A stretch of 64,000 bases of DNA from Sitta carolinensis. Lineage: Eukaryota; Chordata; Aves; Passeriformes; Sittidae. The first letter of the stretch is position 1; each line of letters begins with the position of its first letter. Below, in pieces: positions 11,801-23,649 of the stretch. Under the pieces are notes generated by a model that was not told where the DNA came from, did no database searches, and saw nothing but the letters and a program-made list of their open reading frames with translations. The stretch spans positions 113,992,410 through 114,056,409 of the forward strand of contig CM063284.1 in NCBI GenBank assembly GCA_032173965.1. Direction: 5' to 3'. The position numbers were made by a program, and so were the translations under genes.

Positions 11801-14800
11801 CCTGAATGGCGCATGCAATCACTCCTGCAGCATAAGCAGCTCCTTTTGGAGCTAAATTTATCCCAGATCTGAGGCCTCCTGAAGTTAAAACCTGGGAGTG
11901 AATCCTGGTGTCTGAGCTAGATAAAACTCCATTTCTGATGTTTCCCCTTCAGCTGTCTCAAGTGTTTTGTGAAATTACTTGTTTGTAGATTGTCTGGAAA
12001 TGCTCCAAGTTCCCCTTTGTGCCAAGTGATGAATAACAATAACAGTGTTGTGACGTCCCATATAAACAAACCACATTAACTCGACTCTTCATACTTCCTA
12101 AATTAGAACTACAGTAATATCCAGGAATTACAGATATTTTCCAGCATCTGTAGCCTCCATGAGTTCTCATGACTTACTTTAAAGCAAGAGAAACTGATTT
12201 CCAAAGTTTACCTCTGTTATCCTTGATGAGAGGAAGGCAAACAGTGTCAGTTTTAACTATGAGTATCTCGGCTTGGAAGGCTCATTTGTCAAACAAGCTT
12301 TTCCTCCTCTTACCTCAAGAGCAAGGAGACCATCCTCTGAAGCATTGCACTGTATTTTTAGCATCTTAAATACAAAGTACTGAGGAAGGAAAATTAATAT
12401 AACAGTAGTCAAGAAAGGAGGAGAAAAGTGATCCAAGTGGGAAGGTAACCAGACAATTAGATTTGTCCGTATTAGTCCTTTAAATCAGTAGTTCTATACT
12501 TCTAGCTGCCAACATTTTCAAAAATGATGGTTTTATAATATCAAATTTTCTAAAAATAATGTTGACACTGGTGGAAACTGTTGGTGGAAAATCTAAAAAG
12601 ATGAGGTAACTTAGTGAGAATAGTCATGACATTCTGTTTCACAACCCTGAAGGAGATTCCCTGAAATAAAAAAGGTCATAATATTTTTCTTAAGGAAAGA
12701 CTGACATTTGCAAATCCTTTGGTCTAATGTTGATAATCAGAAAGATATTAAGCCAAACAATTAACATTACAACTAGTGAGAGTATAAAGAAACAAAATAA
12801 AACCAAACAGATTTTTCAAGAATAAGTTTTATGAATTCAGCAGGATTTCCTGTGTTAGCAGAGTGAGTGGTTGAGTATTTAAGGGATATGTAGCTTGATA
12901 ATATTAGAAGTTTTAATGTTGTCGTATGTTACTTCCCCTAAACCGGGGAGACACGGACCAGATTAAATCACAGATAATCACAGTTATCAGTGCTTTTACC
13001 TATAAAAGTTCTTTCAGATTTCTTTACTTTTTGCATATAATAATGAGTCAGGAGCATAGACTATACTTAACAAAATTTTTGGATTTTGCCAGCCTGGGTA
13101 GGGATGGAAACATTATAAACAAAAATTATCCTGGTAATTTGGAGAAATAGCCTGATATCAGCAAGAATAACTTCAATTAAGGAAAGTACAAATAATAGAT
13201 TCACAAATATAAATAAAAGAATAACTGACTTGTGAATGCTGTTACAAAAGAGAAGGGGGAGAATCTCAAGGCAACAGCTGAATGTGAATTAAGCCATATT
13301 CAGCAGAATACTGTAAGTTATAAATAGTTCAGTTGGAACAATTTGAGCAGTTGTTGTTTCTTGGTGGGGAATTACTGCACTTCGTCTGAGACATAATAAC
13401 TCTCTGCAGGTACATTCCCAGTCCCCTGCAGTGTAAAATAAAATAATTACCTTAATCTCTTTCTTTTTTCATCGTCACATTCTTAATGATCTGAGTCAAC
13501 AAAGCTGCTGAGAAAAAGAAAGCAGAGGTCATCTTGGCAAGCATGAAGAAGAACATGTGTGACACCCAGGAGTTAATTATTTCACTATAAGAGACCTCAG
13601 GTGAGCACTGCATCTATGTTTGCACAGCACGCTTAAGAAAGAGATAACCTAAGGATGAGGGCAGAGCTTTGACAACATCATTTGTGAGTAGACTGAAGGC
13701 TCAATTTTTGCTTACAAATAATGGTGACCATTTGTTCTCTTTGGTCACAAGGCAAAATTATTTGTCTAAACTTATTTCCCCCCCTAACATAAATAAAGTC
13801 CCATTAGTGTTTTCAGTGCAAATGGAACTGCTATAGCTTTAAGAAATTGCTTTCGCAGTGTAAAAATATGGTGTGATCAACTAGTATTTCAGAGATTGGC
13901 ATGACATGCATTTTGATGTTTTGCTTTATCAAAAAATCTGCAGGAGGTTCTTCAAATGTGTTAACAGGTACAACAGTAGGGCTGCTCTCTTGTTTCTTGA
14001 ATTGGATCCCAGCAGTGAGGGAATGGTGTTCAACAGACTGTCGGCAAAAGTACTGAGCCAGGTACAACTAAATACCGCAGGGAATTCCTATCTGGTGGCT
14101 CCTCAGGGCATCCCCATCACCCAGCTGTACAGACTCCACCACTTCCCTTTTCACTTGCTCCTCTAAATAATCCCAGGTATTCAGCCCTCAGGCTCTTCCC
14201 ATTTCACCATCAGTAACCTCACACACTCTTCCCATCTTGAGAGCACCTGTACAGGAGCAGGCACCTCCTCTTGGCAGTTGTAATATACTGTGTTCGTGAG
14301 ATTATATGTCATTTTACTGAAAGTAGTTTATTAAATATTTTATATAGTATTTCACAGGGAGCACCACATGCTGCTGAATATCTATAACCAGTTCCTGCAA
14401 TAGATGCTCTGTGTGACTCCATTCTCTAATTTGCATGAATATTTTTATAGTAATATTTTCATTAACATGAAGAGTCATGCATACAGGAGAACATCTTATT
14501 CTTAGTGTGTACCTGACCTCACTAATCTCTGTCATGTGTGGTCAGAAAGTTAAAGTCATTTACTGTATAGCTGTTTCTGCAAATTTAAACTGAAAACTTT
14601 TCTAAAGCAAAGCTCAGACTCTGAATTTATATTTGATCTCATGGAGCAAGTGGGAAATTGTCAGTACAAAATTGGCTTGAATCTTGTAGTTTTACTCATA
14701 TAACATGACATTGTTTTAAGATTATCATCAGCATCATGGAAAAGGACAACCAGAAAAGAGCCCCACACTAAATATTGTATAAACAAGTACAATATAAAAG

Positions 14801-15190
14801 CCCCCTAACTCAAAAAGAGATTGCGATTAAGAGACCAGCCATGATGAAAGTCAGAGATTTGAGTAGAGGAATAAAAATACTCAGTTCATTCCTATTTAAG
14901 AGAAGTTATGATTTTTGGAAGCATGTAGGGAGCAAAGCTAAGTATCACAGGAGTACAGTTTTCTGCACGCATCACAGTAGAAAAAAAAATGTGCATATAT
15001 GTGCATAAAAATATAAAAAAAATATTACCTTTAATTTTTTCCCCACTGCAGCTTACCTGGAAAAATGAATGGGTAAGTATTTTTCACAATTTAGTGCCTA
15101 TTAAATCAAGATACCTCTGTTTGCTGACAGTCTCCTGTAGAGAGTTCCCTAATAGCAAAGCGCTAGCTATAGAAAAGAGAAGGGTATATC
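8826..15190. other. Intergenic, no gene seen
   Basis: Mostly AT-rich unique-looking sequence. A moderately GC-richer patch at about 13,970-14,270 opens a short frame without family similarity. No convincing exon, RNA gene or mobile element was recognised. Confidence 0.55.
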
Positions 15191-15193
15191 CTC

Positions 15194-15722
15194 AGAATCA
15201 TAGAAATATTTAGGCGGGAAAATACTTTTTTTATTGAGTCCAGTTGCTAATCCAGCACTACCAAGCCCACCACTAAACCATACGAGTGCCACATCTACAC
15301 ATCTTTTAAATGCCTGCAGGGATGGTGAACCCACCACTCCCCTGGGTAGCTTGTCCCAATGTTTGGCAATGCCTTCTGTGAAGCAATCTTTCTTAATATC
15401 CAATCTAAACTTCCCCTGGCACAACTTGAGGCCATTTCCTCTCATTCTTGCTACCTGGGAGGAGAGAATGAACCCCGCCTCTCTATAGTCTCCATGCAAG
15501 TAGTTGGAGAGTGATAAGGACCCACCTGAGCCTTCTTTTCTCCAGAGGAAGCACCCGCAGCTTCCTCAGCTGCTCCTCATAAGACTCATGCTCCAGGTTC
15601 TTCCCTAGCTCTGCTGCCCTTCTCTGGTCACGCTCCAGCATCTCAATGTCTTTGTAGCACTGAGTGAGCCCAAAACTGGACATGGGATTCAAGGTGCAGC
15701 CACAGCAGTGCTGAGTACAAGA
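15194..15722 (-). mobile_element. CR1 LINE, 3' end fragment (minus strand)
   Basis: Read on the minus strand, the sequence shows hallmarks of the chicken-repeat-1 3' region: a segment related to the end of the reverse-transcriptase ORF (GAGCAGCTGAGGAAGCTG-type), then stretches equivalent to CTCAAGTTGTGCCAGGGGA, GATTGGATATTAAGAAAGAT, GGTGGGTTCACCATCCCTG and TTTAAAAGATGTGTAGATG. It ends in a CR1 tail unit (ATTTCTATGATTCTG). The fragment is 5'-truncated, as is usual for CR1. The upstream boundary near 15,722 is approximate. Open frames inside it are interrupted relics. Confidence 0.9.
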
Positions 15723-16752
15723 TCTCCGCTGCAGCAGTTCTTTTTAGGGAAAAATAGTAAGTGAATTGCAGAGAAAAATATCATAGCCCTGGAGCTGTTT
15801 TCTACTACTGATAAAGCATGCTTGTTGTTGGTATCTTTCTTGACTCAATCCCCATGTATCTGTGATTTTTTCTACAGTCATGCCTTCTGAAGAGATGGAG
15901 GAACAGGGATGACTTACGGTAAGTAATTTAATTTAGTATCTATTAGAGCCAAAGATAATGACCTTGTCTGATACACTCTGCCCAGGATTCATAATTATTC
16001 CTGTAGTGAGTGTCCAGGCAGCAATCAGCAGAAATGAAATGACTGTGTAGTATTTTGTGACATGAGAGATGGAGCATGGAAAAGCTGGACTTGGACTGTG
16101 TAAACTCTTCTCAGTTCCTCATGCTAATTTTATTGCCATGAACATGACTAATCCTAAAGGCACACACACACCTGATAACCTACATGCACCTCTGACTAGG
16201 AAACAGGATCTCACTTAATTGGTGAGAAAATAGAAGAAAACGTTATTGGCTTGCCTCAAGATTTACTGGCTGTTTTCACAACTAAAAGCCCTGTAATTGT
16301 TGACTTTAACCATTTACAGGGCCAGGTTATCATATTATGCTCCTAGTTGCTAAATTTATTTAAATACATTGCAGTAAGGAACAAATCTCTAAATCAAACA
16401 TGGTAGTTGAATCATACTAGGAAAAAACCCCAACAATATAAACAAGAATCTAAGTATCTAACACAGTCTGTCATGACAAAGTATTTAAGTCTTCAGGCAA
16501 TGAAAATTAGGAGTACATTTTCTTTAGATGAATCCAAACATTTTAAACTGGATTAAGTTAGTTGTTTTCATCATAAATACATTTGTGGAAAAAGTGGTAA
16601 TATAATGTAAAGTTTTACTTAATTCAGATCTCTTTAGTTGTAAATGTGACTTTATAATGCTTGACTGCTTCTTTCATTTACAAAACAAAGCTATATTCTG
16701 ATTTATTTTTATTGTTTTATTCCTTCTTTAGAAACACATTTTTTTCTGGAAA

Positions 16753-16755
<3 letters not shown>
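15723..16755. other. Intergenic, no gene seen
   Basis: AT-rich non-coding sequence with no feature I can support. Confidence 0.55.

Positions 16756-16792
<37 letters not shown>
16756..16792. repeat. Poly(T) tract, 37 nt
   Basis: An uninterrupted T run. No target-site duplication or retroposon body is recognisable next to it. Its length may be uncertain in an assembly. Confidence 0.9.
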
Positions 16793-16999
16793 CATAATTA
16801 GTGAATAACAGTTCTGGATTCTTCCTATTAAAAAGATTCACTGAAAACCAATCATCGGGGTAAAGATTATTAATAATGAACCTGAAAATAAAGTTCCTAT
16901 TAATTTTAAAATACTCTAACATACATTTATGTCATATATATGTGGAAATTTATTTTTTATTTGTGTTTCTCATAAACTGAGCCCTTGGACTCTTGAAAG

Positions 17000-17560
17000 T
17001 AAGACATTAAATTGATACAAGTAGGCTAACAACTAGTCAGTTTAGAAAGCTTTGTGTAATTGTTCTGTCATACGCATCACTGCAGTACCTTGTCCTTAAA
17101 GACTTACACAATGCTTATGGAAGTGCAACACCGAATTTAACAAAATCAGCATTGTATTGTTTGAAATACAGTAAATGCAAATGCTTGTCTTGTAGTGAAA
17201 CTTCATTTATTTTCTTTTATCTGTACAGCCAACTTTCTGTAATGTTTTTCACTTGGAGAGTGGCCACCTATGGTGGCTGTTTATCCCAATGTGTATGCCC
17301 ATGGGTAGTCAGCCTCTGTCTGTAATCCAAACAGAAATTTTCATTTAAACAAACCTAAGTCTGCTGATCCTATCTCAGCAGGTGTAAATTAGGAAACTTG
17401 TGAAATTGATGATAGCTTAGGGGCTTGCAAACCGCAGAGCTAAAATACTTGGCAAGATTGCATTAGGGACTGCTCTAATTAACAAAGGACATGCTAAACC
17501 AAAATAAGGGTAATTGCTGACACATCATATTTAACTGGTGTAAAAGCATGTTTCAAGATA
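17000..17560. promoter_or_regulatory. Candidate conserved non-coding block with two hairpins
   Basis: A stretch of balanced composition, without low-complexity runs, bearing transcription-factor-like words: TAATTAACAAAG (homeodomain plus TCF/SOX-like) near 17,477, and two perfect inverted repeats. These are GCCACC/GGTGGC at 17263-17268 and 17272-17277 (loop TAT), and CTGCTGA/TCAGCAG at 17361-17367 and 17375-17381 (7-nt loop). There is no coding frame across it. Conservation is a guess from texture, not measured. Confidence 0.25.
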
Positions 17561-20500
17561 ACAAAAAATGGCATGCCCTGAATTCAGTAAATAGAAAAAA
17601 AATCTGTAATAACTGTAGAACCTTTTAATTAGTAGAACCTTTTAATCAGCACAACTGTTACTTCTACCTTAAGAAATAGATGGTGCAGAAAATGAGTGTA
17701 GGGCCATTGGGAGGAGAGAGAATCAAGAAGTCTATTAGTTTGGCATTTTTGGATCAAGTATCATGGTTCTTAAGTTTATAAAATTTGTCTTACATTTGTC
17801 TGATATCCTGTTCTTGTATTCAAAGACCTCCCAAGTTAAAATCAGAAGTGTTGAAAAACTATTAACGTACATTTTCAAAAGCTGCAGCATTTGTCAATAA
17901 ACACACAAATTTTCATTTGGTGTTACTTGCATAACTCCAAATTAGAAAGAATACTTCTACAAATGAAGTGTACTGTGAGAAACTGTTGACAGATGGACAG
18001 TGTAGAAAACTGCAGAGGGGAAAACCATTTTTTTCTTTCATTCTTAATATCTCTGTATATGCAGATTTTGGGACTGAGGGTTATAAACCATAAAACGCTG
18101 AAGTCAGTCTAGCTATGTTTATCTTTTGTGTCTGGAAGATGGAGAAATTGTAAGGAACAGAAAGTCAGGAATTTTCTGAAAACGTACATCCTATCTTGTG
18201 TTTCTGTGCTTTGTCTGCAGTGTGTATCCTTTTTGGTAAAATAGTTTATATGTGGTAGATAATAAATGGAAACAATGTAATACAGATGAACAGTTATTTT
18301 GTGTCCTGGCAATTATTTTTGCTAACACAGTTACTACCATCCCATTTGCAGACATATGCATAAACACAGACATTTCTATTTTCATTCTGTTTTGCAAGAC
18401 CCTTCCCCAAATGCTAGATTGGTGTCTGCCTTTAGCATGATAGCAGCATAAAACAGTGTTACTTGTGTTCAAAATGGGCAGGTTTTTCAGTAAGTTAGCT
18501 ACTCTGGATAGTTAGCAGCATCTCTGCATTGGAGTTCAGCACAGTCATTAAGCAAGTTTGAACCTTCTGCTTTTCTGCAAAGCAGGGCTCTCAGGAGGAA
18601 TTTTTCTGAAGACTTGCTAACTGAGGCCTGCAAAGTCAGATTGTGTGCCCAAATAAAAACCTCAACATAATAGAAGGCTGATGTGAAAGAGGCGTGAAAG
18701 CAAAAATGCTGTTGGAGCATATTTGTGTGTTCCATACTGGTTTGACGGGCTGTGGGGGAACCCTACCTTCTAGTTGAGCTGGTATTTGATGCCATGGGTG
18801 ATGTAGGTTTGCAAGTGTTGAGCTGTGCAGCTCATGTAGCATTTCAAGTCCAAAGAAGGACTTGCTACTGCTCCACATCTTTTTTTTTTTTGGGAGCAAG
18901 AGAATATTTTTACTGCGTAATTTGGATGACACATACATTGCATGTGTGGGGCACAGTGGGTCCTGTTTCCTAATAACTGCCTAAATGCACCAGCTCGTGG
19001 AGTTAAGTTCAATCTTGGCACAGTAGCTCCACGTGATCCAATGTAACCCATTTCTCTCTGCTGCAGTCCCTGATGCAAGATCGATTCCACAGAATTAGAT
19101 CCTGTCTCTCCAGCCTCTCTTGCTTGAACAAGGACAAGCTGTGCTTTGTCTGTAGAATAAATGGCCTTACCAGGATGTAAGAACTGTGGAAAAACACGTG
19201 TGCCTCCTGGAGACTGCTGTTGTGCTACAGAAAGGGAGGAGTCAAAGACCTTCAGTTTGTGGCTGGTTTGGTGACAACGTGGCCGTGCTCTGTGTTTACA
19301 CTGGGTTAGATGACAAGTACAAAACCAGTAAGTTTTAGTGATGGAAAAGTGGTATTGAAGAAAACAATAATTTCTTTACATTAATAGCAATAGTAGAATG
19401 AGGGGGATTTGCATCACTTGCTGATGAGGTAAATGTGTTTTTTTAAAAACATGTAAACACAGAAACACAAGTGTGTATTTGCAGGGCTGAGGGGAAGCCT
19501 GAACAAACCCAGATTTTTCATTTCCTGGCATAACTTCTTGGGAAAAGATCTGTGGGAAATCGGATTTGCTGTCCATCTTTACTCAAGAAGAAACTCTACC
19601 CAGTAGAACTGTTCTGCAAGAAAGTTCTGCCCAATGTATGCCTATTCTTTTACAGAGCTGAGGTTTTTTCAGTGTTAATAGAATATGGAACAGTAAGAAA
19701 ACACTCAGATTCCTTGCAATATAATTAAGTGCAAAATGCTGAAAGTTTAGTTTTCGGGCTGCTGCTGGGCCACCTGTCTTGGTTTCCTAACCTTCTGGCC
19801 TCTGCCTGCCCTTTAGATGACAGATTAGCTGTGAACATCCTCTATAAAAGGAAATAGCGTTCTATAAAATTCACACCAGGGTTTCCAATTTAGTATCAGA
19901 GTCAGGACATCCTAAAATAAAATTTGTTTCAAAAATAGGTTGGAGGGGGGATGTCAGGGTTAAAAGCAAACAATCTACTGATGTCAGTTAATTCTGTGAG
20001 AAAACAAGCATGGAAAAGGGGTTTAGAGTCTCGTTCAGGTGCAGTAGTTTTTTTGCTGATGGGGAATAAAGCAAAGCAAAACAATAATAGCATGTTCCGT
20101 GAATCAAGTGTGATAAAGAAGAGTTCCTATAGAGCAAAACAGGAAGTTTAAAAAAGGCCAAACAATTGATCTTTGAGGACAGGAATGATATTTTAATTTT
20201 AACCTTATTTTGGTTTGGATTTAATTTAGAATTTACAAAGCGATTCAAATCACTGCCAGTAAACAGCATTTTAGTGTATTCAATGCACACATGTTCATAC
20301 ATGAAGAGATATGAAAATATTTAATTTTCTTTCTGCAAATGAAATATTGAGAGTTTTAGATACCTGAGGTGTGTAAATCAGGATATTTATTTGCTTACAC
20401 TACTCATTATCTTCCCAGTATGTTTTCTTTCCCCATGAGTTGTACTGCAAAACCTTTGTCTGAGCTTTTCCAAGAATTTTTTTCTAAGGACTTCTTTTCC

Positions 20501-21230
20501 CTTCCATTGTTAAGATTTATCCCTTGGAAATATTATTTTCCCTATCTCACCTATAGTCAAGGGTGTTTTTTTTGGAAGTCTATGCAAAAACAATTGTCTT
20601 ACACTGTTAGTAGTCTTTGGTCAAAACTTGAACTGTACCTTGACATACAGCTTGTCTAGGCATTTGCATCTTGAATATGCTTGTTTTTGAAATGTCATGA
20701 CCATTTTTCTCTTAATAAAATAAGACATCTTTATGTAATTCATAATTACATCTAATACAATCTGGTAGTTTATCTGTCATTTGAAAACAGCGTCCTGTAG
20801 TGAAAATTACAGTAATGTATAATTGAATAATACATGACACAATATATGAGTGAATCAATTAAAAAAAATATTACTTCAATATTCAGAATAATCTTAGAGT
20901 TTTAAATATTTACTCTTGAGTATTGGGGAAAGACGGTTTAACCAATAGGTAAGTACTGTTGTTGTTAATATTTATCTTCTGAATGTTTGGCTGCAACTTT
21001 CAGCCTTTGGATCTTACTACATCTTTGTTACTAGCTTGAAAAATGTTGTAGTGCCACTGTTCTCCATCCAGGTTCTTAAAGAAAATGATCGAATCACTGC
21101 TTCAGCTTTTCTCTGTTAAGCTGAAAAGACTGAATCTCTGAATCCTGCACCATCAAACCTCCCTGCATTTTTGATGTAATTGTAGTTGATCAACGTTCTT
21201 CTTAACATATTAGCTTGAAAACAGGTTATG
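17561..21230. other. Intergenic, no gene seen
   Basis: Unique-looking sequence. A slightly GC-richer part at about 18,500-19,300 opens several short frames on both strands that resemble no family. A short T run lies at about 18,881-18,891. Confidence 0.55.
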
Positions 21231-21232
21231 CT

Positions 21233-21349
21233 AAAACAAAAAAACAAACAAACAAAACAAAAACAAAAAACAACAACAACAAAAAAAAAACCCCAAAACC
21301 CCCAAAAAAACCCAAAACAAAACAAAAAAAAACACACACAAAAAAAAGA
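21233..21349. repeat. A-rich low-complexity tract
   Basis: A with interspersed C in AAAC, AACAAC and CCCCAAAA patterns over about 115 bp. It creates Lys/Gln/Pro-rich or Phe/Cys-rich spurious frames. Confidence 0.85.
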
Positions 21350-22615
21350 AGGATGCAACACTGCCAAACACGGAGGTAAAGGGACTACTGTGCTCCTGCT
21401 TTGTGGTCTTCCCTTTAAACATCTCAGAATCGAAGCAGCCCCTCTGGGCACAGAATTCTCTAAAACTCCATGTTAATGTGAGGACTCTTTTCAGTGTTTC
21501 TGATCACCAGAGCAGAAGTCATTCTCTTTGTTCCTATGCATGACTTTCATCAGCTTATCTTAAAACGAGTTGGGGTTGCTTGTGTCCATGTTACCATGTG
21601 ATCTTGATTGCTCTGTATCAGTGAACTTTACCCTTTATGTTACTTTATCCGGGATTTTTAAAAAGTTGGCAGGTCCAATAGCATTGATGATATCTCAGTT
21701 ATATTTGCTGTTAATGACACAGACCGATTTTCTTTAAGTCTGAGTATTCTGTGGCATCCTCTGACCTGAAAACTGTGAAGCATTCCTCTGCCACTTACTT
21801 TTCTAACACATGAGCCCAACCTGATTGAACAAATCTTATCCGAATTTAAAGGTTTATATAGAAGCCTCCTTAAATATTTCTTGAAAAAATATAATTTCAT
21901 CAGCCTTATGGTATGACTGCATCTGATTTAACACACATAAATCAGGCTAGTGAGCTATTCATTGTACATTTCTTCTGTGCCCAAATTATAACAGAAAATT
22001 TATGATAGTACCATTACATTGTCTTTATTCTTAGTTTACTTAAGAGTAATTGCCAATCTTTTCTCATCACATTTCTTTTATGATTATTTTATGTTTTTTG
22101 TGATTTTTGTAATTATAATTAGTTTTATTCTATGTAAGTTTATTTACTTTGAAATTATTTTTCTCTCAGATTGTGGCTTCTTGAGGAGCTGTCTCATTTA
22201 CAAATTATTATGCTTTAAAAATATGTTCTTGCAATTATTATCACTAAACTATGTTTAACCTTGCGACACTGACCCTTTAAGATAGCTGATACTGATATGA
22301 ATCTCTATATGCTTTTGTGTGCACACGTGTGCAGATATGTGGGGAGGGCTCTTTTGTGGTGTCTTTGGCAACATAAATTATGTGGTCTCCAACATGCTTC
22401 TTCTGCACCTTTTGTTTGGTCTTCAGTTTCTGAAGATAATTTTTGAAATACTGAGACCTGTTTATGCTTGTGACCATTAAGGGAGGTTTAACGAGCATAA
22501 TTTTCCATGCAAAGAAAAAAAAAAAAAAAAAGATAAAACTCTTGTTAGCAAGATCTAGAAAAGAGAGAGCTCATATTATTGACTCAGCTTTCATTATTAG
22601 TAATATCTGCTAATT
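21350..22615. other. Intergenic, no gene seen
   Basis: AT-rich non-coding sequence. An A run of about 17 nt lies near 22,515-22,531. No gene or mobile element was recognised. Confidence 0.5.
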
Positions 22616-22847
22616 CCATTTAAGATTTCTCAGTGGTTCCGCAAGGCTCTGTAACCCATCTTTTCCTGATTTTTGGTTGCAATTTCACAACTGTCCCTCC
22701 TCTTGATGATGCGAACCTTGTAGAGGAGAGTGGATAACACCCAAAGAGACCTGCAGCCTCTCCTTTTGCATCCTTGATTGGCTCAAGGTTTAGGCAATAC
22801 CTCAGGGAAAAATTGCTGCTGGGGGGTCCCAAAGCAAGCTACATAAT

Positions 22848-22867
22848 AAAAAAAAAAAAAAAAAAAA
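22848..22867. repeat. A20 tract directly after AATAAA-like sequence
   Basis: ACATAATAAA runs straight into an uninterrupted A stretch of 20 nt. The preceding 230 bp (from about 22,620) is moderately GC-rich and could be a decayed retroposed sequence with its tail, but I cannot name a source. Confidence 0.5.
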
Positions 22868-22974
22868 GTAGGTGAGCTTTGAAACATCTGAGTCAACTTT
22901 AGTTAAGATCATGTTCCAGATTTTTTTTGAATGAGTAACACCCTTAGTTTGATACAGAGCTGCACGGTGCTGAC

Positions 22975-23250
22975 AGCCTTTTCCACGTCTGATGGAGATG
23001 CAGGCTGCGCAGGAAGCAGCATCTCCTCTTCCGTATCCTCGGGCACCAGCGCTCCTGTCCCGGGGAGCGCTCGGAACCGTCCCCCCTCCCTCCCTCGGGC
23101 TGCATCCAGCAGTGAAAAGCCTTCAGCGCTTAGCCCCGCATCCCGGCCCAATCTACTTGAGGGCATGGGAATCTGGCAATTGCCCAGCTGGTCTAGGATC
23201 ACAGAGTTCATGATCTGATTTAGCCAGCCACCTGAGGTAGGCAAAGAACA
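22975..23250. promoter_or_regulatory. GC-rich, CpG-bearing block in the gene desert
   Basis: About 20 kb from SOX17, this patch carries more CpG than its flanks, particularly 23,000-23,150. It opens overlapping frames on both strands (95 residues on +, 160 residues on -) that match no family I know. Candidate explanations are a CpG-rich enhancer, a promoter of a non-coding RNA, or the relic of an older exon. Nothing here decides between them. Confidence 0.3.
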
Positions 23251-23560
23251 CCAAGAGGGACATTTCTCTACTTGCTTGATTAGGGCAGCTACCAACCTAG
23301 AACAGCCCAAAAGGCAGAAGGTCTGTAGTATTTCCATTTCAAACAATGCAGGTCCTTTGTGAAAGCACAGATGAAGAGACCTTGTAGACACAGTTTGGAA
23401 AACGAGGAATACTGGGAAAGTAGAACAGCTCCTCCTTGGCCACAGAGGCTTGACCTCTGTATCCCTTTATTCGGACAGCTGCATTTTCGCCTCTATTAAC
23501 TTACTGCACTTAGACAAGAACAAGGGCACCCTGGTGCTGTCTTTTTGTGTTTTTTTGGTT

Positions 23561-23561
<1 letters not shown>

Positions 23562-23607
<46 letters not shown>

Positions 23608-23645
23608 GTGTGGGTTGTTTCTCCCCCACCCCCCCCCCCCCCCCC
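23562..23645. repeat. T45 tract followed by a C17 tract
   Basis: An uninterrupted T run (23562-23606), a short GT/C-rich linker, then CCCCCACC leading into 17 consecutive C (23629-23645). The minus strand therefore carries a long G run capable of G-quadruplex pairing. Tract lengths may be assembly-dependent. Confidence 0.9.
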
Positions 23646-23649
23646 TTTC

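Noticed and set aside
13906..14166. An 86-residue frame in a GC-richer patch
   Set aside because: No family similarity and no splice signals that would link it to another exon.
15167..15692. Two open frames on the minus strand (110 and 69 residues)
   Set aside because: They fall inside the CR1 3' end and are relics or non-coding parts of the element.
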